A DNA stretch of 12,349 nucleotides from Egerieenecus sp048201975. GTDB lineage: Bacteria; Bacillota; Clostridia; Christensenellales; Aristaeellaceae. The DNA lies in NCBI GenBank assembly GCA_048201975.1, contig DBFBGQ010000130.1, positions 1 to 12,349 of the forward strand. Direction: 5' to 3'. The notes below the pieces were generated by a model, which had not been told where the DNA came from, did no database searches, and was given only the letters and a program-made list of their open reading frames with translations. Position numbers and translations under genes: made by a program. Of this stretch, positions 1-7,101 are shown in pieces; position 1 is the stretch's first letter, and every line of letters begins with the position of its first letter.

Positions 1-120
1 GTACAAGGGGGGTCCGGGGGCCTCCCCGGCCGTTTGAAGGGGGTATAGGGAGTCCAGAGGGGCATAGGGGGGAGGTCGGAATCCCCCCTGCCCCTCTGGC
101 CCGCGGAGCGGCGCTCCGGA
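1..120. repeat. GC-rich intergenic hairpin cluster at the left edge
   Basis: No gene is visible here. Three inverted repeats follow each other. The first is CCGGGG/CCCCGG (14-19 with 24-29). The second is a long two-part hairpin: CCAGAGGGGCA (54-64) pairs with TGCCCCTCTGG (89-99), and inside it GGGGGGA (67-73) pairs with TCCCCCC (82-88). The third is CGGAGC/GCTCCG (104-109 with 113-118). None is followed by a T-run on either strand, so they do not look like ordinary terminators. The cluster is cut by the window edge. It shares the 13-mer GGGGTCCGGGGGC (9-21) with the hairpin region at the right end (12245-12257), which suggests one family of intergenic repeats. Function is unknown. Confidence 0.6.
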
Positions 121-153
121 GAAAAGACAACTCACCGACAAGCCTTGTATTGC

Positions 154-204
154 GTAATTCCCCTGCAAAAGGGGGGATTCAAACAGGGGGGATGACACCC
201 CCCT
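154..204 (-). terminator. possible terminator hairpins downstream of rarA
   Basis: On the minus strand, 36 bases after the rarA stop codon, AGGGGGG and CCCCCCT (185-191 with 198-204) form a 7-bp stem with a 6-base loop. A second, weaker hairpin (CCCC/GGGG, 160-163 with 171-174, flanked by AAT/ATT) follows. The sequence after the first stem on the minus strand is only GTTTG, a poor U-tract, so this is a weak terminator candidate. Position at the end of the three-gene minus-strand operon is the main argument for it. Confidence 0.35.
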
Positions 205-239
205 CAAAAGCCTTGTTTTTTATATATTTCTGCCAAATG

Positions 240-1583
240 TCATTCTTTTGGCAGAGAATTTTTCCTCTCCCTGTGCGCCTTTTTCCACGCCTTGATCTCT
301 TCCAGCCGCTGCTTGTACCGCGCCTCCAAGCCCTGGTCCGTGGGGCGGTAATAAACCCGGTCCGCCAGGTCGTCCGGGAGGCACTGCATATCCGTGAGCT
401 TCTCCTGGGTATCGTGGGCGTACTGGTACCCCTCCCCGTAATGCAGCTGCTGCATCAGCCGGGTGGGAGCGTTGCGGATGACCAGGGGCACGGGCTCAGC
501 CAGGCGGGTGAGGGCGTCCTTCTTGGCGGATTCATAGGCGGCGTAGAGGGCGTTGGACTTGGGGCTCATGGCCATGTACACCACCGCGTGGGTCAGGTGT
601 ACGGTGCACTCAGGCATGCCCAGGAAGTGGCAGGCCTGATAGGCAGCCACCGCCACCTCCAGGGCCTTTGAGTCCGCCAAGCCCACGTCCTCGCTGGCGA
701 AGCGGATTACCCGGCGGGCCACGTAGAGGGGATCCTCCCCAGCCTCCAGCATGCGGGCCAGCCAGTACACCGCCGCGTCCGGGTCGGAGTTGCGCATGGA
801 CTTGTGCAGGGCGGAGATCAGGTTGTAATGCTCCTCGCCGGTCTTGTCGTAGAGCAGGGACTTTTTCGAGATGCACTGCTCCAGGCTCTCCCGGGTCACC
901 CGGGTCCTTTCGCCCTCGGTTTCCCCGTTGAGCACCGCCATCTCCAGGGTGGAGAGTGCGCTGCGGGCGTCCCCGTTGGCAAAATTGGCGATGGCCTCCA
1001 GCTCCTGGGAGGCGATCTCCACCTGCTGGCCGCCGAAGCCCCGAGGATCCCGCAGGGCGCGCTCCATCAGCGCCACAAGCTCCTGGGCGCTGAGGGCCTG
1101 GAGCACAAACACCTTGCACCGGGAGAGCAGCGCGCCGTTCACCTCAAAGGAAGGGTTCTCCGTGGTGGCGCCGATGAGGATGATGCTCCCCTTTTCCACA
1201 AAGGGCAGGAAGGCGTCCTGCTGGGCCTTGTTGAAGCGATGAATCTCGTCCACAAACACGATGGTGCGCTCCCCGAAGCGGCGGTTTTCCTCCGCCTTGA
1301 GCATCACCTGGCGAATCTCCTTGATGCCGCTGGTCACGGCGGAAAAATCGATGAAAGCGGCCTTGGTGCGCTGGGCGATGATTCGCGCCAGGGTGGTTTT
1401 GCCCACCCCCGGCGGCCCCCAGAAGATCATCGAAGAGACGCAGTCCCCTTCGATGAGCCGGCGGAGCACCTTGCCCGGACCCAGCAGATGGGTCTGCCCG
1501 GCAAACTCCTCCAGGGTGCGGGGCCGCATGCGGGCGGCCAGGGGCTGCGCCGCATCGTTGGTGAAAAAGCTCTGCTGTTCCAT
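240..1583 (-). CDS. rarA: replication-associated recombination protein A (RarA/MgsA, AAA+ ATPase)
   Basis: A 447-residue protein, normal length for RarA/MgsA (Mgs1/WRNIP1 family), an AAA+ ATPase related to clamp-loader subunits that acts at stalled or gapped replication forks in the cytoplasm. Seen directly: Walker A GPPGVGKTT at residues 56-64, Walker B with the DEIHRF motif at 112-117, sensor 1 GATTENPSFE at 138-147 and the arginine finger in LLSRCKVF (R155). The C-terminal half carries the conserved tetramerisation region (YDKTGEEHYNLISALHKSMR, then ASEDVGLAD and MSPKSNALYAAY). The start is set by a perfect AAGGAGG (1591-1597) seven bases before the ATG. It is the last gene of a minus-strand cluster, 31 bp after xth, so it is probably co-transcribed with it and with the sugar kinase. 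No oddities in the sequence. Confidence 0.96.
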   Translation of the reverse strand: MEQQSFFTNDAAQPLAARMRPRTLEEFAGQTHLLGPGKVLRRLIEGDCVSSMIFWGPPGVGKTTLARIIAQRTKAAFIDFSAVTSGIKEIRQVMLKAEENRRFGERTIVFVDEIHRFNKAQQDAFLPFVEKGSIILIGATTENPSFEVNGALLSRCKVFVLQALSAQELVALMERALRDPRGFGGQQVEIASQELEAIANFANGDARSALSTLEMAVLNGETEGERTRVTRESLEQCISKKSLLYDKTGEEHYNLISALHKSMRNSDPDAAVYWLARMLEAGEDPLYVARRVIRFASEDVGLADSKALEVAVAAYQACHFLGMPECTVHLTHAVVYMAMSPKSNALYAAYESAKKDALTRLAEPVPLVIRNAPTRLMQQLHYGEGYQYAHDTQEKLTDMQCLPDDLADRVYYRPTDQGLEARYKQRLEEIKAWKKAHRERKNSLPKE

Positions 1584-1614
1584 GGCGCTCCCTCCTTGGC
1601 CGCGCAGGGGTTGG

Positions 1615-2367
1615 TCACTCGATGGTCAGCTCCACCGGGCAATGGTCGGAGCCGTAGATTTCCGGATGGATGGCCGCGCCCCGCAGCCTGTTTTCCAGGC
1701 ACTGGGAAACGATCCAGTAGTCGATGCGCCAGCCCGCGTTCTTCTCCCTGGCGTGGAACATGTAGGACCACCAGCTGTACGCCCCGGTCTGCTCCGGGTA
1801 AAAGTAGCGGAAGGTATCGATGAACCCCGCCTGCAGCAGCGCGGAAAACTTGCCCCGCTCCTCCGGGGTAAAGCCCGCGTTCTGCTGGTTGCTCTTGGGG
1901 TTTTTCAGGTCGATCTCCCGGTGGGCCACGTTCAAATCCCCGCAGAAGACCACGGGCTTGTCCCTTTCAAGGGTTTTCAGGTAGTCCAGGAAGGCGTCCT
2001 CCCAGGCCATGCGGTAGGGGAGGCGGGTCAGCTCCCGCTGGGCGTTGGGGGTATAGACCGTGAGCAGGTAGAACTCCCCCAAATCGAGGGTGATCACCCG
2101 GCCCTCCCGGTCATGCTCCTCCACCCCCATGCCGTAGCGCGCGGACAGGGCGGGCCTCCGGGTGAAAATAGCCGTGCCCGAGTAGCCCTTCTTCTCCGCG
2201 TAGTTCCAGTATTGATGATAGCCGGGCAGGTCCAGCTCCACCTGGCCGGGCTGCACCTTGGTCTCCTGCAGGCAGAACACATCCGCGTCCAGGGCGCGGA
2301 AGCTCTCCAGGAAGCCCTTGTCAAGGGCGGCCCGCAGGCCGTTGACGTTCCAGGAAATCAGCTTCAT
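1615..2367 (-). CDS. xth: exodeoxyribonuclease III (ExoIII/Xth-type AP endonuclease)
   Basis: A 250-residue enzyme of the exonuclease-endonuclease-phosphatase fold, which cuts DNA at abasic sites and trims 3' blocks in base excision repair. Active-site positions are all present: N7 in MKLISWNVNGLRA, E35 in LQETK, Y105 in VYTPNAQ, D144 and N146 in GDLNVAHREIDLKNPK, D216 in RIDYW, and D241/H242 in the C-terminal YGSDHCPVE. The frame stays open far upstream, to about 2964, but the true start is the ATG at 2367: it begins with the family's invariant N-terminus, has GGAGG seven bases upstream, and overlaps the preceding kinase stop by ATGA (2364-2367), a sign of translational coupling. The length matches bacterial ExoA/Xth (about 250-270). 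Confident assignment. Confidence 0.96.
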   Translation of the reverse strand: MKLISWNVNGLRAALDKGFLESFRALDADVFCLQETKVQPGQVELDLPGYHQYWNYAEKKGYSGTAIFTRRPALSARYGMGVEEHDREGRVITLDLGEFYLLTVYTPNAQRELTRLPYRMAWEDAFLDYLKTLERDKPVVFCGDLNVAHREIDLKNPKSNQQNAGFTPEERGKFSALLQAGFIDTFRYFYPEQTGAYSWWSYMFHAREKNAGWRIDYWIVSQCLENRLRGAAIHPEIYGSDHCPVELTIE

Positions 2368-3317
2368 CCCTGCGCCTCCATCTTTTCCAGGATGCGCCGG
2401 GCCTTGTCCTCCAGCTCCGGCACGGTGATGCGCCCGGTGAGGCAGCCCACGTGCTGCACGCACACCCCGCCCATGACGTTGCCCAGGGCCACGCACTTTT
2501 CCAGGGGATAGCGGTGGTACAGCCCGTACATCAGCCCGGCGATGAAGGCGTCCCCGGCCCCGGTGGCGTCCACCGCGGGACCCTCCAGGGGCAGGGTGGG
2601 CACCTGCAAAATCCGGCCCTCCCGGCCCACCAGGCAGCCCCGGGCGCCCACCTTCACCAGGGGCGCGTCCAGGTAGCGGGCCAGGGACTCCATGGCCTTT
2701 TCCGGGGTGGGTTGGCCGGTGATTTTTTGGGCCTCCTGGTGGTTGGGGGTGTAGTAGTCCGCCAGGGCCAGGTAATCCCCGTAGCGGCTCAGGGAGAGAT
2801 CGTCCCGCCAGCTTTCGTCCAGCACCAGGATGACGCCGGGGTTTTCCTTTTTCAGCTGCCGGTACACATCCATGAGCTCCAGCCCCATGCGCACCACGCT
2901 GGCCCCGCGGAACTGCTCCAGCAGCGCCTGCTTCATTTCGTCGGTATAGACGATGTCCTCGCACCGGGAGACGAAGGTGCGGTCCGTGGGCAGGATCAGC
3001 ACGCTGGTGACGGTGACGGGCTCCCCGTCCCCCTGGTAGATGTTGCGGTAGGCCGCGCCGCTCTCCTTGAGCCGGCCTTCAATAAAGGCGGAGATGCTCC
3101 CCTTGCCCAGGAAGGTGCTGAAGTCCACCGGCACCCCCAGCCGGGCCAGGTGAATCATGGTGGCGGGCAGGCCGCCCCCCAGCTGCATGTCAAACCCCTG
3201 GGCGTAGAGCTCCTCCCCCTCCACGGGCAGGCGAGGCAGGCCGCTGAAAAGCAAGTCGCAGTTTAACAATCCCACGCCGCTGGCGTAGGGCACGGATTGC
3301 CGGGTCATGGTACGCAT
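2364..3317 (-). CDS. PfkB-family carbohydrate kinase
   Basis: A 317-residue cytoplasmic kinase of the ribokinase/PfkB superfamily, which phosphorylates a sugar or related alcohol using ATP. Evidence: the glycine-rich substrate-side motif QLGGGLPAT (about 46-53), TPNHQEA (190-196), and the signature DATGAGDAF (250-258) with the catalytic base D256 and anion hole G253-G255. The substrate cannot be read from sequence; ribokinase, fructokinase and 2-keto-3-deoxygluconate kinase-like members all share these motifs. The ATG at 3317 is preceded by AAGGAAGG at suitable spacing; an ATG three codons later (3308) is a possible alternative. It heads the minus-strand operon and overlaps xth by four bases. 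An AT-rich TATTAATATTA about 20-30 bases upstream is a possible -10, without a convincing -35. The pairing of a sugar kinase with DNA repair genes is odd and may be only genomic habit. Confidence 0.93.
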   Translation of the reverse strand: MRTMTRQSVPYASGVGLLNCDLLFSGLPRLPVEGEELYAQGFDMQLGGGLPATMIHLARLGVPVDFSTFLGKGSISAFIEGRLKESGAAYRNIYQGDGEPVTVTSVLILPTDRTFVSRCEDIVYTDEMKQALLEQFRGASVVRMGLELMDVYRQLKKENPGVILVLDESWRDDLSLSRYGDYLALADYYTPNHQEAQKITGQPTPEKAMESLARYLDAPLVKVGARGCLVGREGRILQVPTLPLEGPAVDATGAGDAFIAGLMYGLYHRYPLEKCVALGNVMGGVCVQHVGCLTGRITVPELEDKARRILEKMEAQG

Positions 3318-3398
3318 CCATCCTTCCTTCGGGAGGTAATATTAATAGAAGTTTTTCTCTGCCGGGGAGAAAAATCCTTCCCCCGCGGCCCCGGGCCA

Positions 3399-3407
3399 TG
3401 GTATAAT
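3399..3407 (+). promoter_or_regulatory. extended -10 promoter of dnaE
   Basis: TGGTATAAT is a perfect extended -10 element (TGn plus consensus TATAAT at 3402-3407). The region 17 bp upstream (about 3379-3384) has no -35 match, which fits an extended -10 promoter. Transcription would start near 3413-3415, leaving a leader of about 35 bases before the dnaE start codon. Confidence 0.65.
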
Positions 3408-3419
3408 GCTCTTTGAAAA

Positions 3420-3442
3420 GCGGCCAAGAGGGCCGCGGGAGG
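3420..3442 (+). promoter_or_regulatory. leader hairpin abutting the dnaE ribosome binding site
   Basis: GCGGCC (3420-3425) pairs with GGCCGC (3431-3436) across a 5-base loop, and the Shine-Dalgarno GGGAGG (3437-3442) begins at the very next base, five bases before the ATG at 3448. This ribosome binding site decides the dnaE start: the open frame continues upstream to an ATG at 3406, but that one overlaps the -10 box. The hairpin sits near the predicted 5' end of the mRNA and could protect it or tune ribosome access; that role is an inference. Confidence 0.55.
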
Positions 3443-3447
3443 AACGG

Positions 3448-6400
3448 ATGAGTTTTACACACCTGCATTTGCACACGGAATACAGCCTGCTGGACGGAGC
3501 CTGCCGCATACCGAAGCTGGTGGAGCGGATCAAGGCGCTGGGCATGGACGGCTGCGCCATTACGGACCACGGGGTCATGTACGGGGTCATCGACTTTTAC
3601 TCCGCCATGAAGGACGCGGGGCTGCACCCGGTCATCGGCTGCGAGGCCTACGTCTGCCGGGACCGCAGGGACAGGAGCTATGTCAGCCGGGAATACAGCC
3701 ACCTGATCCTGCTGTGCGAAAACAATACCGGTTATCAAAACCTGATGTACCTGTGCTCCCAGGGCTTTCTCACCGGCTATTACTACAAGCCGCGGATGGA
3801 CTACCAGCTGATCCGGGAGCACAGCCAGGGGCTGATCTGCCTCTCCGCCTGCCTGTCCGGGGACCTGCCCAAGCTGCTCCTCCAGGACCGGCACGAGGAC
3901 GCCGTGGCCTATGTCCGGGAGATGCAGGAGATTTTCGGCAAGGAGAACTTCTTCATTGAACTCATGGACCACGGCATCCGGGAGGAGCGGATGGTGCTTC
4001 CCCGGCTGGCAGCCCTGGCCCGGGAGCTGGACGTGCCCCTGGTGGCCACCAACGACTGCCACTACCTGGAGGAAAAGGACGCCGACGCCCAGGAAGTGCT
4101 CATGTGCATCCAAACGGGCAAAACCCTGGAAGATACCAGCCGCATGCGCATGGAGACCCGCCAGCTCTACGTCAAGAGCGAGGCGGAGATGCGATCCCTG
4201 TTCGCCGCCTATCCCGACGCGGTGGACAACGCCGGCAAAATTGCCCGGCGCTGCCAGGTGGAGTTTGAGTTTGGGGTCACCCGCCTGCCCAGCTATCCCG
4301 TGCCCACGGGGGAGACCCCCGCGCAGATGCTGGAGCGGCTGTGCCGGGAGGGCATGGCCCGGCTCTACCCCGGGGCGGGGGAGGAGGACGAGCCCTACCG
4401 CCGCCTGCGCTACGAGCTGGACACCATTGGCCGCATGGGCTATGTGGACTACTTCCTGATCGTGTGGGACTTCATCCACTATGCCAAGAGCCAGGGCATC
4501 ATGGTGGGCCCGGGGCGGGGGAGCGGCGCCGGCTCCATCGTGGCCTATTCCCTGGGCATCACCATGCTGGACCCGCTGAAGTACAACCTGCTCTTTGAGC
4601 GCTTCCTGAACCCCGAGCGGGTCACCATGCCCGATATCGACGTGGACTTCTGCTACGAGCGCCGGCAGGAGGTCATCGACTACGTGGCCCGCAAATATGG
4701 CGAGGACCATGTGAGCCAGATCATCACCTTTGGCACCATGGCGGCCAAGGGCGTCATCCGGGACGTGGGCCGGGTGCTGGGCATGAGCTACCAGGAGACC
4801 GACGCCGTGGCCAAGGCCGTGCCCTTCGACCTGGGCATGACCCTGGAAAAGGCACTGTCCCTCTCCCCCCTGCTCCATCAGATGTACACCGAGCGGGAGG
4901 ACGTGAAAAAGCTCATCGACACCGCCCTGGCCCTGGAAGGCATGCCACGGCACGCCTCCACCCACGCCGCCGGGGTGCTCATCACCGGCAGGCCCGTGAT
5001 CGACTACGTCCCCCTGCAGCGCAACGACGAGGTGATCACCACCCAGTACCCCATGGGCATCATTGAGCGGCTGGGCCTTTTGAAAATGGACTTCCTGGGC
5101 CTGCGCACCCTGACGGTGATCCGCGACACGCTGGACATCATGCGCCAGCTGGGCGTGGACATGAAGCCCGAGGACATCCCCCTGGACGACAAGGAGGTTT
5201 TCCACATGATCTCCGCCGGGGACACGGACGGGGTGTTCCAGCTGGAAGGCAGCGGCATGCGCACCTTCCTCACCGCCATGCGCCCGGAAAACTTTGAGGA
5301 CATCATCGCCGCCATTTCCCTGTACCGCCCCGGTCCCATGGAATCCATCCCCCGCTACATCCAGGGCAAGCAGGACCCGCAGAGCATCCGCTACGAAACC
5401 CCGCTGCTGCGCCCCATCCTGGACGTGACCTACGGCTGCATGGTCTATCAGGAGCAGGTGATGCAGATCGTGCGGGATCTGGCCGGGTACAGCTACGGCC
5501 GCAGCGACCTGGTGCGCCGGGCCATGGCCAAGAAAAAGCACAAGATCATGGAGCAGGAGCGGGAATACTTCGTCCACGGCATGGTGGGGGAGGACGGGCA
5601 GGTCCTGATCCCCGGCTGCGTGCGCAACGGCGTCAGCGAGGCGGTGGCCAACCAGATCTACGACCAGATGATCGCCTTCGCCTCCTATGCCTTCAACAAG
5701 TCCCACGCCGCCGCCTACAGCGTGGTGGCCATGCAAACCGGCTGGCTCAAGCGCCACTACCCCGAACCCTTCATGGCCGCCATTATGAACAGCGTGTTTG
5801 GCAACTCCGCCAAGATCGCCGCCTACATCCAGTACTGCCGGGGGCGGGGGATTCCCATTCTGCCCCCCAGCGCCAACGCCTCCCAGGGCAAGTTCACCGT
5901 GGAGCGCCAGCCCGACGGCCGCCTGGGGATCCGCTTCGGCCTCAGCGCGGTGAAGAACGTGGGCGGGGGCGCGGTGGAGGCCATCGTGGCCGAGCGGCAG
6001 AAGTCCCCCTTTACGGACATTTTCGATTTCTGCCGCCGCATCGACACCGACGCGGTGAACAAGCGGGTGGTGGAGAGCCTGATCAAGGCCGGCGCCTTCG
6101 ACTTCACCGGGGCGCGCCGCAGCCAGATGATGGCCGTCTACGACACGGAGATGGACAGCGCCATCGCCCAGCGCAAGAGCAACGTGGCCGGTCAGCTGAG
6201 CCTATTCGACCTGGCGGCGGACATGGGCGTGGCGCCCAAGTCCCCCTCGCTGCCCCCGCTGCCGGAGCATCCCCCCCGGGCGCTGCTGGCCATGGAAAAG
6301 GAGGTCACCGGCATCTACATCACCGGCCACCCCCTGGATGAGCACCGGGCCCTGCTGGAGAAGATGACCTTCTCCACCGGGGAGCTCACCGAGCTGGAGG

Positions 6401-7011
6401 ACCGCCCCGACCACGGCATGTCCCTGGACGGCCAGCTGGTGGAGATGGGCGGCATACTCACCGAGGTGAAGGGCAAGGCCACCAAGAAGGGCGCGTACAT
6501 GGGCTTCCTGACCCTGGAGGACCTTACCGGGCAGATCGAATGCCTGGTGTTCCCCAAGGTATTCGAGCGGTATCAGGGCATCATCGCCGCGGACGACCTG
6601 GTGGTATTGGAGGGCAAGCTCTCCATCCGGGAGGAGGAGGCCCCCAAGCTGCTGGTGGACGCGATCACCCCCCTGGAGGACTGGGTCCCCGAGGGGCTGG
6701 AGCGCCGCCGCCCGGCCAACCAGGGCCGCCGCTCCGCCGCCCCCCACAAGGCTCCCGCTGCCAAGACCGACGCCCAGTGGGCCCAGGAGGCCCAGGCCAA
6801 GCTCTTCCTGCGCCTGTCCAGGGCGCAAATGGAGGCCGCCGCCGCCCGGCTGGCCCTGCACCCTGGCTCCGTGCCCGTGTACCTGCACATTCCCCAGGAG
6901 AAGCTGACCCTGCTCTCCCCCCGCACCGGCTGGTGCGACGGCTCCTCCGCCTGCCTGGACCGCCTCCGGGAGCTGCTGGGGGAGGAAAACGTCCGCCTCA
7001 CCGAGAAATAA
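3448..7011 (+). CDS. dnaE: DNA polymerase III subunit alpha (DnaE)
   Basis: A 1187-residue C-family replicative polymerase. The N-terminal PHP domain (about 1-270) starts FTHLHLHTEYSLLDG and keeps nine putative metal ligands: H7, H9, D16, H41, E66, H85, C135, D203 and H205 (an eighth-type DHG at 174-176 is also present). The palm holds GPGRGSGAGSIVAYSLGIT, the catalytic aspartates D396 and D398 in PDIDVDF, and D548 in KMDFLGLR. A tandem helix-hairpin-helix region lies around 860-900, followed by a clamp-binding motif QLSLFD (916-921). An OB fold spans roughly 990-1080. A low-complexity Arg/Ala/Pro linker then leads to a small C-terminal domain. Length and architecture fit the DnaE1 type more than the shorter Bacillus DnaE (about 1115 residues), though I cannot settle the subgroup. 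Clostridia usually also carry PolC. It is divergent from the kinase-xth-rarA operon; the secreted-protein gene follows 90 bp later with no clear terminator between. Confidence 0.97.
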   Translation: MSFTHLHLHTEYSLLDGACRIPKLVERIKALGMDGCAITDHGVMYGVIDFYSAMKDAGLHPVIGCEAYVCRDRRDRSYVSREYSHLILLCENNTGYQNLMYLCSQGFLTGYYYKPRMDYQLIREHSQGLICLSACLSGDLPKLLLQDRHEDAVAYVREMQEIFGKENFFIELMDHGIREERMVLPRLAALARELDVPLVATNDCHYLEEKDADAQEVLMCIQTGKTLEDTSRMRMETRQLYVKSEAEMRSLFAAYPDAVDNAGKIARRCQVEFEFGVTRLPSYPVPTGETPAQMLERLCREGMARLYPGAGEEDEPYRRLRYELDTIGRMGYVDYFLIVWDFIHYAKSQGIMVGPGRGSGAGSIVAYSLGITMLDPLKYNLLFERFLNPERVTMPDIDVDFCYERRQEVIDYVARKYGEDHVSQIITFGTMAAKGVIRDVGRVLGMSYQETDAVAKAVPFDLGMTLEKALSLSPLLHQMYTEREDVKKLIDTALALEGMPRHASTHAAGVLITGRPVIDYVPLQRNDEVITTQYPMGIIERLGLLKMDFLGLRTLTVIRDTLDIMRQLGVDMKPEDIPLDDKEVFHMISAGDTDGVFQLEGSGMRTFLTAMRPENFEDIIAAISLYRPGPMESIPRYIQGKQDPQSIRYETPLLRPILDVTYGCMVYQEQVMQIVRDLAGYSYGRSDLVRRAMAKKKHKIMEQEREYFVHGMVGEDGQVLIPGCVRNGVSEAVANQIYDQMIAFASYAFNKSHAAAYSVVAMQTGWLKRHYPEPFMAAIMNSVFGNSAKIAAYIQYCRGRGIPILPPSANASQGKFTVERQPDGRLGIRFGLSAVKNVGGGAVEAIVAERQKSPFTDIFDFCRRIDTDAVNKRVVESLIKAGAFDFTGARRSQMMAVYDTEMDSAIAQRKSNVAGQLSLFDLAADMGVAPKSPSLPPLPEHPPRALLAMEKEVTGIYITGHPLDEHRALLEKMTFSTGELTELEDRPDHGMSLDGQLVEMGGILTEVKGKATKKGAYMGFLTLEDLTGQIECLVFPKVFERYQGIIAADDLVVLEGKLSIREEEAPKLLVDAITPLEDWVPEGLERRRPANQGRRSAAPHKAPAAKTDAQWAQEAQAKLFLRLSRAQMEAAAARLALHPGSVPVYLHIPQEKLTLLSPRTGWCDGSSACLDRLRELLGEENVRLTEK

Positions 7012-7101
7012 AACAGCATGGTTCCCGTTCGTTCCCTTTCCCTTTTGACCGCCCTCCGCCCGCGCGCGGAGAAACCACAAAAAAAGAGGTGGCAATCGAA
7101 C

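Noticed and set aside
3190..5757. Very long minus-strand open frame (855 codons) opposite dnaE and the kinase start
   Set aside because: It lies antisense to a clearly real dnaE, its translation is dominated by His/Val/Gly/Gln as expected from the opposite strand of GC-rich coding DNA, and it has no recognisable domain.
7018..7101. Upstream start for the secreted protein (ATG at 7018)
   Set aside because: It would add 28 residues before a classical signal peptide and has no ribosome binding site; the ATG at 7102 has GAGGTGG upstream.
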